Assembly: GCA_033060915.1 (NCBI GenBank)
Contig: CM065378.1
Location: 30,023,501 to 30,087,500 of the forward strand
Source of the DNA: Euryodendron excelsum
Taxonomy: Eukaryota > Streptophyta > Magnoliopsida > Ericales > Pentaphylacaceae
Reading direction: 5' to 3'
Length of the DNA: 64,000 nt
A program made the translations under genes and the position numbers. The notes under the pieces were generated by a model. The model was given only the letters and a program-made list of their open reading frames with translations. It ran no database searches and was not told the DNA's origin. Shown in pieces: positions 22,279-33,889 of this stretch. Every line of letters begins with the position of its first letter. The stretch's first letter is position 1.

Positions 22279-22638
22279 TGATGGCAGATGTATTAGGCAA
22301 AAGGGTATGGTGGAAGTTCACTATAGAACTCTTGAAATACAGTGTGAAATACAATTTTACCAATTTACTAGTTAATAAGAAGCATTATTTGGTGGAGGAT
22401 AGGTATTACGAAACATAGCCCAGTTGGATTAGTTATGATTAGTTTGTTGGAGTTTCTTGAGCTTGATGTGTATAAAGAAGAGAACTGAGTAGCTTAGTAG
22501 GCATTGATTGATAATTCTAGTGTAAACAAGTTCTTTTGTAACCTCTCTCTGTTATTGAAAAAACCGGAGGCAAAGCAATTCTTGCACAGTTCTTTTTTGT
22601 TGTTCATTCTTGCTTCTCTTTTTCTGCAGTACACATCA
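22279..22638 (+). mobile_element. Probable 3-prime LTR of the Ty3 element
   Basis: Starts TGATGG right after a G-rich tract (ATGGGGGATGGAA) and ends ACACATCA, giving TGAT/ATCA inverted ends, 360 bp. It has a TATA-like GTATAAAGA near 22,470. There is no partner LTR in the window, so this rests on position and ends alone. Confidence 0.4.
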
Positions 22639-23976
22639 GTCTTGTAACGATTTCCAAACAACTATCAAATAAGCATAAGCCTTCATGCAACAGTAAAATT
22701 TTTCTATTGCAACATGAGTGTCACATGATCAAAACATAGAAACAATCTCTTTATATGCATGAGTAATACTGTGTACATTTGACTTTTTCCAACCTCTATG
22801 GGAGAATCTCTTGCACTGGGCTAGCCTAAATAATTTTCAAATCAAATTGGAGAAATTATTGATAATAAGAGATGGGTTAGAATGCCATCACGATAAGAGC
22901 TGACCTTGATATGTGTTATGTTATGTTTCAAAATAAAAGACTTAAATTCAACCACATCGTTTTGTATAAAAATTACGTATAACTTTTATGTTTGTACAGG
23001 ATCTGAGTTCTTATTCAACAAATGAAAGCACTGTTCATTCTAAATACCTTACAAACTGTTGAGTTCTAAACCACCAGTATATTGAATTTTGATAGCATAA
23101 TACTTTTATTCGACAGAGTCGCTCCTGGACACCACGAACAACCCATCAATTGGACTATTGGGCCTTGCTCCATTGACTTCCCAGTCTTTTACCCGTAAGT
23201 CTTCCCCTCGGGCTGGGCTTTTGCCTGATAAGCCCACTGCTCCTTGCTCAATGAGTCATGAGTGATGTATCAAGCATCAGGAGGCGCCTGCTTAGCCGGC
23301 GCACCTGACTCTAGAATTACTCTTTTTAATTTTCAAATATGTTCTCGACCCAAAAACAAAAAATCTAAAATATGTTATTGTGGTGGAAGCTTTACCATGA
23401 TACTAAAAAATAGTAACAATTTGAATGCTTGTCTCATATATATATATATATATATATGTATACATTTTTTGTCCAACACTAACATTTATGGTACACCTCT
23501 CACCCAGATTGGATTTGGATTTGTGTTCAAGCAAGATAATTTACATTCATAAAACAAACATTAAACACATTAATTTCCCAATCTTGAATTTATTATCGTG
23601 TACAGCTATGCTCAACAACAATATATATTCACTGTACAATCGAACACAATCATTACATTACCCCCAAAAAACAAAAATCTACTTGACTAGATTAAAAGAA
23701 AATTCAAACTCAATAATTTTCAAATCTCGAATTTATCATAATGAACAACCAACAAAAACAAAAAACAAAGGTGCAGAGACCCTCCAACCCAAAAAAAAAA
23801 CAAACAAACATTTTTGCTTTTTCAAATAAAATCCTTGGGACCACCAGCAGTTGGCAGTGGGAAGTTCCTTTTCGCGTGCAACATCCGAAACAAAACTGCC
23901 TTAATGTATAAATTATACATTCATCTAGATTGAACTAGCAATATTAAGGTCCATTTTTCTCCTAATGCTAGATCTG
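22639..23976. other. Spacer and 3-prime flank of NLR-B
   Basis: No gene supported. It includes a (TA)n tract near 23,439-23,457 and an A/C-rich stretch near 23,740-23,820. The last 100 bases resemble the 3-prime flanks of the other two NLRs. Confidence 0.5.
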
Positions 23977-26775
23977 CTAGAGATAATTTCCTCTCCAATA
24001 ACCACGTTTCGAATCTGCAATCCGCACCTTAGGGATGTGTGCTATTTTCTCGTAATCCTCACCTCGTATATTGTCTCGATTCAGCTTTGAAATCAATCCA
24101 TTAGACATATCATCCAATTCAAGATATTCAAGGTTGCTTAGATGTTCAACACCAAAGGGCAACTTCTCCACCAAATCGCAATCCTGTATATATAGATCTT
24201 TAAGATGAGGCATCGCGCCTTTCTCCACTCTCACCCATCTCAATCCTTTTAATCTACTCAGCCACAAAGACTTAATTCTTTGAAACCCACCAGCCTTGAA
24301 ACACAATCCCTCCCCCTCGTATGCCTGAACAAGTCCAAGCTCAACCAGATTGGGCAAATCCTGAAAGTACGGCAGCGGATCATCCCTCAACCTACTCCAC
24401 CTTAGCCATACTCTGACAAGACCATGGAGAGAAGATATACATTGCGGTAACTTAACTAAACGGCCGTCCAGGAATATTGTTCGAAGAAATCGAGGAGGCG
24501 AATACAGAGATTCAAGATCAATGATCTGGTGTTCTTCTATTGCTACCACAAACAACGAGCGAAGGTTGCTCAGCTTTTCAAGGGACGAGCATAGAGCCCT
24601 CCCGTCTTCACCTCTCAACTGTAGAATCCTTAACTTCCTCAATTGGGTCAGCTTCCCTACCTCTCTCAGCACAATGTCACCACTACTGCCATGGTTTGCT
24701 TCGACGGAACTGAGTTTCTGCAAGGATGATAAACTTCCTATTTTTGCAGGGCCTTTGAATCCGCATTCATGGTGAAAAGAAAAATATGTAGGTGCGATCT
24801 TGTGGCGATACACCAGGAGATGGCGAAGTCGTTGGAGCTTCAGGATTTCGTCAGGCAACTCAGTGAAATGGCTGTGTTTAAGGTCCAAGTTTTCCAGGTT
24901 CTGAAGCTCTCCAATCGACTTCGGAATTGTTTTTACCCTGGTTTCCCTCAAGCTTAGATGCTTGAGATGTACTAGTTTCACAACTTCGTTTGGAAATTTC
25001 TCTAATGACATACCTCTCAAGTCCAACACGTTTAGCAGCCTTAGACCATCCTTGAACGACGCTAGCACGGAAGACTTGGACAGTGAAGAACGTGCTGCAT
25101 CGAACATGAACAAGGAACGAAGTCCACTGAAACGATTACTTTGTTGTAAATTTTCCATTCCACCGTGAATTGATAGGCGTCGAACTTTATTGGCCCACCC
25201 TCTTCTTTGTTGTTGGCTAGCAATTGTTACAAAATTCTGCTCCATCGACTTCGAACAGACAATTTCGCGCCAAAGGTCATGGATTCGATACCCTTTGACC
25301 CTTCCATCATCCCTTATCCTTGCCACTTGAATCAAGCTTCTATTGATGAGCTCATCGAGGTAACCCTCAGCAACTTCTTCTGCTGTCATTCCCTGTCTCT
25401 CTTCTACAAATCTTTCTGCCACCCATAACCGAATCAATCCCCCATGGTCAATCAAACAATCCTCTGGAAAAATGCTCAGGTACAGAAAACAATACTTTAG
25501 ATAATATGGCAAGTCGATGTAACTGAGTGACAATATTTTTTTCATGCTCAGAAGTTTGTCATTTCCCTCTAACTCCTCACCAAGGCTGCGATAAATCCTC
25601 TCCCACTCGTCCACGCTGCTCTTCTCCTTTGTTAATAAAAGACCACTCATTGCCACAACTGCAAGTGGCAATCCCTCGCATCTTTTCAAGATGCCTCTTG
25701 ACACTCCTTCCAAATACGAAGGGCAAGAATTCTCCTTAAATGTATTCCTGCAAAACAAGGTCCAGGACTCTTCGAAAGGCAACGGCTGGAGACTATAGAC
25801 ATTGCCATAATGTTCTTTACTAGAGGAAGAGGCTAAATCAATATTTCTTGTTGTGACCATTACTCGGCTGCCACAATTGCAATCGGGGAATGCATATCTA
25901 AAAGCTTGCCAAGCATGAATATCCCAGACATCATCGAAAACAAGAACATACCTCTTTTGTTGCAGGAAAGCATTGATTATCGCTTTCAAGCTGTTCGTAT
26001 CCATGATTTCCACTCCTTGTGGGACGGGTTGCTTGACTTCTTCAAAGAGCTGTTGGATCATGCCTTTTAGGAGCTCCTCAATCTTGAATGATTCCGAAAC
26101 AGTGATCCAAGCATGGTTCTCGAAATGCTTCTTCACTCTTGTATCATCAAAGACCTTTTTAATGAGTGTGGTTTTGCCCAGTCCTCCCATCCCTACCACG
26201 GAGAACACCTTGAGTCGAGGATCTTCCTGCACCAGCCACCCAATCAGTTGTGATTTGGGTTTCTCAATGCCTACAAGCTCAGCTTCTTGGAGTAGAAGGG
26301 CATCGCCACGAGAATCATACCATGGTTTGTTAAGAACAGTGGACCTTGGGCCTTGCTCTGGCATACCATATATGTTACTGTATCTTTGATGTCCCTCGGA
26401 AATATTGATGACTCTGGACTTGATTCTTTGTACTTCAGAAGCAATTTGGTGGCGAGCTTTTAAAGTCTTAATAAAACAAGAAACCTTGCGAAGAAACCCT
26501 TGGAATCCATGGCCACGATGATGCCCCAGACGAAGCATGAATTTGTCAAGAACATCTTCAGTGGCATATGCAGCTTCTCGCACTTGCTTGACCCATACTT
26601 TGAGTCCCCGGTCAGTCTCTTCCATAGCATCGGCAACTCTGAGGAAAGCCACCATGCGCTCGAATTCGTCTCTGATGTATTCTATCTCTTCTCGAACTCC
26701 GCTCACCAAATTCACCTCTTCCTGTAGGAAGGGTACAAAGTTGAATAGTAGATGGAACACCGCACTCTCCGCCAT
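23977..26775 (-). CDS. CC-NBS-LRR (RPM1-like) immune receptor, NLR-B
   Basis: A single-exon, 932-residue frame. Rx-type coiled coil, residues 1 to about 135, with the EDVLDKF (EDVID-type) motif at 73-79. NB-ARC: P-loop GMGGLGKTT 195-203, kinase-2 YVLVFDDVW 276-284, RNBS-B GSRVMVTTR about 302-310, GLPLA 368-372, RNBS-D CFLYLSIFPED about 429-439. The MHD position reads IHD (498-500). LRRs run from about 540 to the end. No integrated decoy domain is visible. Such receptors sense effector action, bind ADP at rest and exchange it for ATP; activated CNLs can oligomerise at the plasma membrane. All key nucleotide-binding motifs are intact. The start codon sits next to a GA-repeat leader, as in NLR-C. 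Length and architecture are normal for RPM1-like CNLs; the ligand is unknown. Confidence 0.95.
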   Translation of the reverse strand: MAESAVFHLLFNFVPFLQEEVNLVSGVREEIEYIRDEFERMVAFLRVADAMEETDRGLKVWVKQVREAAYATEDVLDKFMLRLGHHRGHGFQGFLRKVSCFIKTLKARHQIASEVQRIKSRVINISEGHQRYSNIYGMPEQGPRSTVLNKPWYDSRGDALLLQEAELVGIEKPKSQLIGWLVQEDPRLKVFSVVGMGGLGKTTLIKKVFDDTRVKKHFENHAWITVSESFKIEELLKGMIQQLFEEVKQPVPQGVEIMDTNSLKAIINAFLQQKRYVLVFDDVWDIHAWQAFRYAFPDCNCGSRVMVTTRNIDLASSSSKEHYGNVYSLQPLPFEESWTLFCRNTFKENSCPSYLEGVSRGILKRCEGLPLAVVAMSGLLLTKEKSSVDEWERIYRSLGEELEGNDKLLSMKKILSLSYIDLPYYLKYCFLYLSIFPEDCLIDHGGLIRLWVAERFVEERQGMTAEEVAEGYLDELINRSLIQVARIRDDGRVKGYRIHDLWREIVCSKSMEQNFVTIASQQQRRGWANKVRRLSIHGGMENLQQSNRFSGLRSLFMFDAARSSLSKSSVLASFKDGLRLLNVLDLRGMSLEKFPNEVVKLVHLKHLSLRETRVKTIPKSIGELQNLENLDLKHSHFTELPDEILKLQRLRHLLVYRHKIAPTYFSFHHECGFKGPAKIGSLSSLQKLSSVEANHGSSGDIVLREVGKLTQLRKLRILQLRGEDGRALCSSLEKLSNLRSLFVVAIEEHQIIDLESLYSPPRFLRTIFLDGRLVKLPQCISSLHGLVRVWLRWSRLRDDPLPYFQDLPNLVELGLVQAYEGEGLCFKAGGFQRIKSLWLSRLKGLRWVRVEKGAMPHLKDLYIQDCDLVEKLPFGVEHLSNLEYLELDDMSNGLISKLNRDNIRGEDYEKIAHIPKVRIADSKRGYWRGNYL

Positions 26776-26801
26776 TCTCTCTCTCTCTCTCTCTCTCTCT
26801 T
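26776..26801 (-). repeat. (GA)n 5-prime leader of NLR-B
   Basis: A GA dinucleotide run directly abuts the ATG on the coding strand. The same feature abuts the ATG of NLR-C but not of pseudogene NLR-A. Confidence 0.8.
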
Positions 26802-27001
26802 AGTTTCTTGCAGTATCCTGTGTGTTTGAAGGGGATGAGGAGGAAATGGTAATCTGAACTGAGTTTTAAGTTTATTGCTGAGTTTGAAAACTTGGGGTTT
26901 ATAGTGCACCAACTCAACTCAGTGATCTATCTGCCAAAGCGCGTCCTATAAAGTCTTCCTATAAAGTCTTCAAAGCGCGTCCAATAAAGTCTTTTGTTTT
27001 T
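26802..27001. other. NLR-B upstream region
   Basis: Probable leader and promoter of the minus-strand NLR-B. It contains a short local repeat of CTATAAAGTCTT (26,946-26,995). No clear TATA position can be fixed. Confidence 0.4.
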
Positions 27002-27880
27002 GGGCAAATCATATCCATCTCTTTTAAGTTCAAACTATTACAATTTATTCTTTGAGATTTTAAAAATTATATATTTTTTTCTTGAAGTTTGAAGTGAGTT
27101 ATATTTTTTTTAAATATTAAATATTTTAACAGAATATATGTGATGCTAGTAAAAAAAAAAGTTTATTACTTAAATTACTTCTAATGTGCATAAAATGATA
27201 TAAATAATTTTTTTTTTTTTGCTTTTGAAATTAATTTGTGTGTTAATTTTTTAAATTTTTGTTTTTTTTTGCTTTCAAATTTCTCCATGTTTGTTATTTT
27301 TTTTATATTATATAGGATCTAAAAACTTTGATACAATTGATTTTCTTAAATTAAACCGTTCTCTTTTTAATATAAGTTAACTAACATTGTTGCTTTTTAT
27401 ATTACTTTTTGTAGGACATTTTTTCTGATATTGACTAAAACTTTTTTATATAAAAATTTATAAAATCTATATAGGGCTTTAAATATAGCATATAAAGTTT
27501 TAAAAAAAAATGAGACTCATAATTTATTTATTGATTAAAATGGTGTTTTATACATATGCGACATTTAATTTGCTCTTAGAATCTTACACTGGTAATGCAT
27601 CTTTTGTTTTTTCTATTAGAAGAAGGCTCAAAATTATCACACTAATTAATTTCATAAGAAAAAAAATCTATTTATGTCATTTCATGCACATTAGGGGTAA
27701 TTTAGGTAATGAACTTTTTTTTTTTTTGGCTGAGATCACATATATTCTGTTAAAATATTTAATATATGAAAAAAAATGTAACTCATATCAAACTTCAAGA
27801 GAGGGGGATGTAATTTTTAGAAATTCAGAGGGTAGATTGTAATAGTCTGAAATCTCAAAAGAGGAGGATGTAATTTGCCC
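27002..27880. mobile_element. MULE-type MITE, copy 1 of a tandem pair
   Basis: Starts GGGCAAATCATATCC and ends GGATGTAATTTGCCC, with inverted repeats readable for about 130 bp. The interior is homologous, in the same orientation, to the element at 32,983-33,880. The flanks are T-rich and do not give a clean 9-bp duplication. No transposase. Confidence 0.75.
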
Positions 27881-27936
27881 TTTTTCTTTTTGAAAAGCAA
27901 GAAAATTGCCTTTGCATGTCTTTGATAGCACCTTAG

Positions 27937-28090
27937 TGATAGAATCAATGAGGCGCAGGAGATGCTTTTCATTGAATGAGAAAAATTAGGTTACAAGGGA
28001 GAAAAGATGGCTTATATAGCTTATAAGAATAAAAGAATAAAAATACTATTTTACCCTTATATAATGCAAATAATTTATATATCACTAACA
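27937..28090 (-). repeat. 3-prime LTR of the copia element
   Basis: 154 bp. On the minus strand it starts TGTTAGTG and ends TTCTATCA. The polypurine tract GAAAGGGGA lies just before it at 28,091-28,099. Confidence 0.92.
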
Positions 28091-28399
28091 TCCCCTTTCA
28101 AACTCATAATGTGGCAGTAAAAAGTATCGAGAGTTTGTCAACCAAAAAACGAAAGCGCTAGACTATGTGGGACTTTGTTAAGAAATCAACAATCTGCATG
28201 GAGGAGAGAACAAAGGGCTAAAAAGTATTAGTCTCTTGCTGAAGGTGGTGTCGGGTGACATAGCACTCAATCTCAATGTGTTTGGTCCATTCATGAAACG
28301 ATGGATTCTTTGCAATCTGAATAGCATTCCTATTATCACAACACAAAGGAGTAGAAGTAGAAAATATAATGCCTATATCAGCCAACAATCAACGTAACC

Positions 28400-31300
28400 A
28401 CATAATCTCAATTGTGGTAGACGCCATCGCACGATATTCAGCCTCGGTGGAAGAGCACGAAACAACTGCTTGCTTTTTGCTTTTCTAAGAAATAAGGGAG
28501 TCACCTAAAAATATGCAAAAGTCAGTAGTGGATTTTCGATCAGTAGGATCAGTAGCGCAATCTGCATCAAAATAGGCAAAAAGCTTCAATGACGAGGTCG
28601 AAGAGAATAAAAGACTCTGATAGAGAGTCCCTCAAAGATATCGCAAGACACACAAAACAACTGACTAATGCACAGATGTAGGTGAAGTAACAAACTGACT
28701 CATGATATGGACAACATAAGCAATATATGGGCGAGTAATAGTCAAATAGACCAAACTACCAACAATAGTGCGATACAAAGTAGGATAAAGTAGGGGGGTA
28801 CCATTAGTGGGAGTGTAGCAGGCATTAACCTCAAGAGGAGTATCAACAATCCAACTATCAATGAGACTAGAGCGGTTAAGAATATCTGTAACATACTTCG
28901 ATTGGGAAAGCAAGTAACCTTTGGGGGAGTATTGTACATCAATTCCTAAGATGTAGCGGAGTGGCCCTAAATCCCTCATGTCAAACTCCTAAGCCAACAT
29001 CTTTTTTAACTCCACAATACCATTAACATCATCACCCGTAATAATCATATCATCAATATACAAAAAGAGAATGATACACCCAGCAGGAGTATCCTTAACA
29101 AATAAAACTGAATCATGAGCATTAGAAGAGAAACCAAGAGAAGTGACAACTATCGAAAACTTCTCAAACCAAGCTCGAGGGGCTTGTTTAAGACCATAAA
29201 AAGCCTTCTTGAGTTTGCAGACCTCAATTAGGTTATGAGAGACACCAAGCGGAGGTACCATGTACACTTCCTCCTTCAGATCCCCATTCAAGAAGGCATT
29301 TTTAACATCCAGCTGAGAAAGAGCCCATCAACGAATAGAATCTATAGCAATAAGAGCACGAACAGTTGTCATCTTGGCAACTAGGGCAAAAGTCTCCTCG
29401 TAATCCATACCATACTATTGGGCAAAACCCTTAGCAACCAAACAAGCTTTGTATCGCTCAATAGAACCATTTGATTTTGTTTTGATTTTGTAAACCCAAC
29501 GAGAACCAATTGATTTCTTACCAAGAGGGAGTGACACCAAATCCCAAGTATGAGTTTAACGCAATGCAAAAAGTTCCTCAGCCATAGCTTGTTGCCAAAA
29601 AGGATCACAAGCAGCCTTCTTATACGAGGTAGGCTCACAAAGCAGGTGAAAAATAGTTAAAAAGGAAGTGAAAGAACCAGGATAACAAGAATAAGCAAAA
29701 TCTAGTAATTGAGTGGACTTACGAGCACGCTTGGGATAGCGAGATTGATGAGAATCCACAACCACAAGAGATTCTTGGGGGACCGCAAGAGGAACATCAT
29801 CATCATCACTACCACTACCACCATTTTCATCATCAGAGAATGGGTCAATACGAATAAGGTCTGGCTGCGCCATATGAGGGGAGCTAGTAGGAACAGTAAA
29901 GAAAGGAATATGTTCGAGGAAGACAACATGACAAGAGACATATAGTTTTTGAACAGTAGGATCAAAACATCTATAACCCTTCTGTCCCTCTCCATAACCA
30001 AGGAAGATACACATGGCAGAACGTGGCGATAATTTAGTACGCTTAACAGTGGGATGAAGGACAAAACATAGGCAACCAAAGACTTTTAGAGAAGAGTAAT
30101 CAGGGGGGGACCCATATAATTATTCCCAGGGGGAAAGACTAGAATTGTGGGATGTGGGGATTCTATTAATCAAATATACTGCTGTAAGAACCGCTTCCCC
30201 CCAGAATTCACTAGAAACCTTAGCAAATAAGAGAAGAGAGCGAGATGTTCAACAATATAGCGATGTTTTCTTTCAGCAACACCATTTTGTTGAGGAGTAT
30301 CAGTACAAGAAGATTGATGAACAATACCATCAAAGAGGAGTAACTTATAAAGTGCTGTAGAAGTATACTCCCCACCCAAATCAGAACGAAAACACTTAAC
30401 TACAACAGAATGTTGAGTACGAACAAATGATCGGAAGGCAGTATAGATATGGATGAAATCAGATAGATGTTTCATTAAATAAACCCAACAATACCGAGTA
30501 TAATCATCAATAAAAGAAGCATAGTATCTAGACACCCCTTTTGTGTCAATAGGGGCAGGACCCCACACATCAGAATGAATTAAATCAAAAGGTGTAACGG
30601 ACTTAGACATGCTATGATTAAAAGGTAATCCAGAAAACTTTGCCAACTTGTAACCACTACAATTAGAAATATCATGTGTTTGTAAGTCACCCAAAACACC
30701 ATTAGATACCAAAAATTTCAAACGAGAGGCCGACACATGACCAAGTCTAGAATGCCACAAATGAAAAACAGAATATGAGGAATCCAAATGGAATGGGGAA
30801 AGATCTACTCCTGATGGTGCCATATAATCAGGAACACGCATCACATCCAAAATGTACATGCCACCCTCTTTATGGCCTATCCCAATTAGCTTCCTAGATT
30901 GAGGATCCTACACATGACACGACGTAGAGGAAAAATGAACAGAATAACCATGATCACACACTTGACCAACAGAAACAAAACTCATGGTGAGTTTAAGAAT
31001 GCAATAAACATTTGAAAGTGAGAAATTCTGAGTACGAATGGAACCAATACCCTTTAAAGCCAAAGGAGTGCCATCAGCAGTTAGCTCAAAATTTGAAGAA
31101 AATGATGGATTTATAAACGCAAATGAAGAGAAGCTAGGGGACATATGATGAGAAGCACCAGAATCTAAAACCCACAAAGAAGAAGATATACCTAATGGAG
31201 TAGACAATGACAAACTTACTGCAGATGGAGTGGACATGGCATATGGTTGTGAAGCAAGAAACTGCTGGAACTGTTCTGCAAGGGCACTCATGCGAGGATC

Positions 31301-32331
31301 AAAGAAGAAATCATTTCCTGAGTTATTTGATGAAGGGGCAACAATTGTTACATTAGAATCATTCCCTGAGTTATTTGATGAAGGGGCAACAATTGTTACA
31401 TTAGAATCATTCCCTGAGTTATTTGATGAAGGGGCAACAGCTGCTACATTATACTGGTGCCCTCCGGTCGCCACTGTGGGGGCATTGGACCTCCTGAACG
31501 CTGAGATGGCTTTCCTTCATTTCCCCACAACTGTGAAGTTTGAGTCTTATTTAACAATTTTGGACACTGAGCCTTCCAATGTCCCTTGTCCTTATAGAAA
31601 TTGCACTCATTGTTAGGGCGAGGCAAGGATCGATTCTGACTGAAGGAAGGTGGTTTAGTTAGAACTGCCAAAAGGAATGCAGATGGGCTGTATGTTCCCT
31701 TCCCAGTTTGAGATTTGAGATGAGTCTCCTCTGCCAACAACTCATTAACCACCGAATCAACTGAAGGAAGTGGAACACGATGTAAAATTGATCCACGAAT
31801 GCTCTCGAAATCATCACAAAAAGCCATCAGAAATTGGACCAATCATTGCTCTTCCCTATGAGCAAGATATGGAGCAAACTTCTGCAATTCCACAGATTCT
31901 GTGAGAGCCAATTGATCCCAAAGATCAGTCATAGCCGAATAAAAATCCTGAACACTCTTATCTGTTTATTCAAGTGCTTGAATATCCATCTCCAATTGAT
32001 ACTAGATTGCAAAGTTAGACCGAATATACAATTAAGCCAAATGGTCCCAAATATCCTTAACAATTTCATATTTCACCAATTGAATCCCAATGCGACTATC
32101 AATAGAATTGTTGATCCAAGTAATAACTTTAGAGTTATAGGTATCCCACGCATCCAATAAGTCCTCATATTTATCAACCCCCTCCACAGGTTAATGAGTC
32201 AGACCCGATACATAATCTTACATCTTCTTACCTTTTAAGAAATTTCTCATCAGATAACTCCAATAAGACTAATTTTTACCATCCAACCACACACTAATAG
32301 ATTGTAGAGAATCATCCTGATCACTAGGCAT
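28400..32331 (-). pseudogene. Copia gag-pol, multiply interrupted
   Basis: Starts near ATG 32,331. Gag covers about 32,331-31,470; its knuckle region CNFYKDKGHWKAQC has Tyr where the second Cys is expected. A triplicated 48-bp unit follows at 31,310-31,440. Protease shows WVLDSGASHHM (about 31,180). Integrase shows the H-x4-H block (WHSRLGH), FDLIHSDVWGPAP, DDYTRYCW and QQNGVAERKH (30,860-30,170). Reverse transcriptase shows YGLKQAPRAW and YIDDMI (29,291-28,665); RNase H shows SSTEAEYRAM (about 28,440). Several stops and frameshifts break it, including TAG at a conserved Trp in RNase H, so it is no longer autonomous. Confidence 0.9.
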
Positions 32332-32756
32332 GACAAACAACAACAAATCGACCCAAGATATAGGAAACAAATTAATTGAGAATGCCAAGAGCAAAAAAAA
32401 AAAAACCAAACCTTCCAATACCGAACCGAGCGAGAATTCAACAACTCACGAGTCAAAATCAAACCAAAAGCAAGCTAAGACCAGAGTATCCAACAACCAA
32501 CATCTGCCAAAAATCAAAAACAAAATCGATCAGCCAAAATATAATAACCCAAACACATAGAAACGACCCATAGATAGCCTTCACCAGCGCTGCCTTCTCG
32601 ACCCCCACCCCTCCATAGGCAGATCTTGGTCACTTACAGCCATTTTTTTTCCTCAGTCAAGCTGTCCGATTGATGGTTGAAGCAGTAAAGAACTTTGAAC
32701 CCAAATTTCGAACCCCTATCTAGTTGGATCAGCAAAGTCAAAGCAGCAGAGAACCT

Positions 32757-32768
32757 GCTCTGATACCA
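32757..32768 (-). other. Copia primer-binding site
   Basis: On the minus strand TGGTATCAGAGC directly follows the 5-prime LTR, complementary to initiator Met tRNA. Confidence 0.92.
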
Positions 32769-32922
32769 TGATAGAATCAAAGAGGCGCAAGAGATGCTTT
32801 TCATTGAATAAGAAAAATTAGGTTACAAGAGAGAAAAGATGGCTTATATAGCTTACAAGAATAAAAGGAAAAAAATACTATTCTACCCTTACGTAATGCA
32901 AATAATTATTATATCACTAAAA
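32769..32922 (-). repeat. 5-prime LTR of the copia element
   Basis: 154 bp, the pair of 27,937-28,090. The terminal dinucleotide at the outer end has decayed: CTAACA in the partner reads CTAAAA here. Confidence 0.92.
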
Positions 32923-32982
32923 CTTAGGAGTTAGGACCCATATCAGGAAGCAACAACCATTCTGACTGATCAAAATATTTAA

Positions 32983-33880
32983 AGGCAAATTACGTCTACC
33001 TCCCTTGAGGTTTCAGACTAATACAACTCACCTTCTGAGATTCTAAAAATTACATCCGCCCTTGAAGTTTGAGGTGAGTTGTATTTTTCTTCAAATGTTA
33101 AATCTTTTAACAAAATATATGGGATGCCAACAAAAAAAAAAAGATTTATTACCTAAATTGCCTTTAATGTGCATGAAATGACATAAATAGAATTTTTTTT
33201 TTTGTTTCTGAAATTAATTACTGTGTTGATTTTTTAAATCTTTGTTTTTTTGCTTCTAAATTCCACCATATGTGTGTTGTTTTTTTTTAATAGTATATAG
33301 GATCTAAAAACTTTAGTACAATCGATTTTCTTAAGTTAAACCGTTGCCTTTTTAATAGAAGTTAACTAACATTGTTGTTTTTTATATTACTTTTTGTAGG
33401 ACATTTTTTTTCATATTGACTAGAAATTTTTATTATAAAAATTTATAGAATCTATATAGAACTTTCATTATAGCATATAAAGTTTTTAAAAAATATTTGA
33501 CTTATAATTTATTTATTGATTAAAATGGTATTTTATACAAATGTAACATTTAATTTGCTTTTATAATCTTGTACTGGTAATACATCTTCTTCTTTTTTTT
33601 CTTTTTTCATTAGAAGAAGACTTAAAATCAACACACTAATTAATTTCAAAAGAAAAAAAATCTTATTTATGTCATTTCATGCACATTAGGAGTAATTTAG
33701 ATAATGAACCTTTTTTTTATATATTTTTTTACTGACATTACATATATTCTATTAAAATATTTAACATCTGGAAAAAATACAACTTACCTTAAGCCTCAAG
33801 AGAGTGGGATGTAATTTTTAAAACTTTAGAGGTATGTTGTATTAGTTTGAAATCTCAACAGAGATGGATGTAATTTGCTC
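32983..33880. mobile_element. MULE-type MITE, copy 2 of a tandem pair, with 9-bp target duplication
   Basis: 898 bp. Starts AGGCAAATTACGTC and ends GATGTAATTTGCTC, with about 130-bp inverted repeats. It is flanked by perfect 9-mers AATATTTAA (32,974-32,982 and 33,881-33,889), the Mutator signature. Same family and orientation as 27,002-27,880. No coding capacity. Confidence 0.9.
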
Positions 33881-33889
33881 AATATTTAA

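Larger units (their letters stand above)
27937..32922 (-). mobile_element. Complete Ty1/copia LTR retrotransposon, decayed
   Basis: A 4,986-bp element on the minus strand with 154-bp LTRs at both ends, Met-tRNA primer-binding site, purine tract and perfect 5-bp target duplication CTTAG (27,932-27,936 and 32,923-32,927). The LTRs differ at about a dozen of 154 positions, so the insertion is not recent. Gene order gag-protease-integrase-RT-RNase H marks Ty1/copia. The short LTR and total size resemble the Ale/Retrofit-type lineages (inference). It sits in the roughly 110-bp gap between two related MITEs. Confidence 0.95.

Noticed and set aside
29709..29945. Plus-strand frames across the copia element
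   Set aside because: Antisense to gag-pol, whose motifs are unambiguous on the minus strand.
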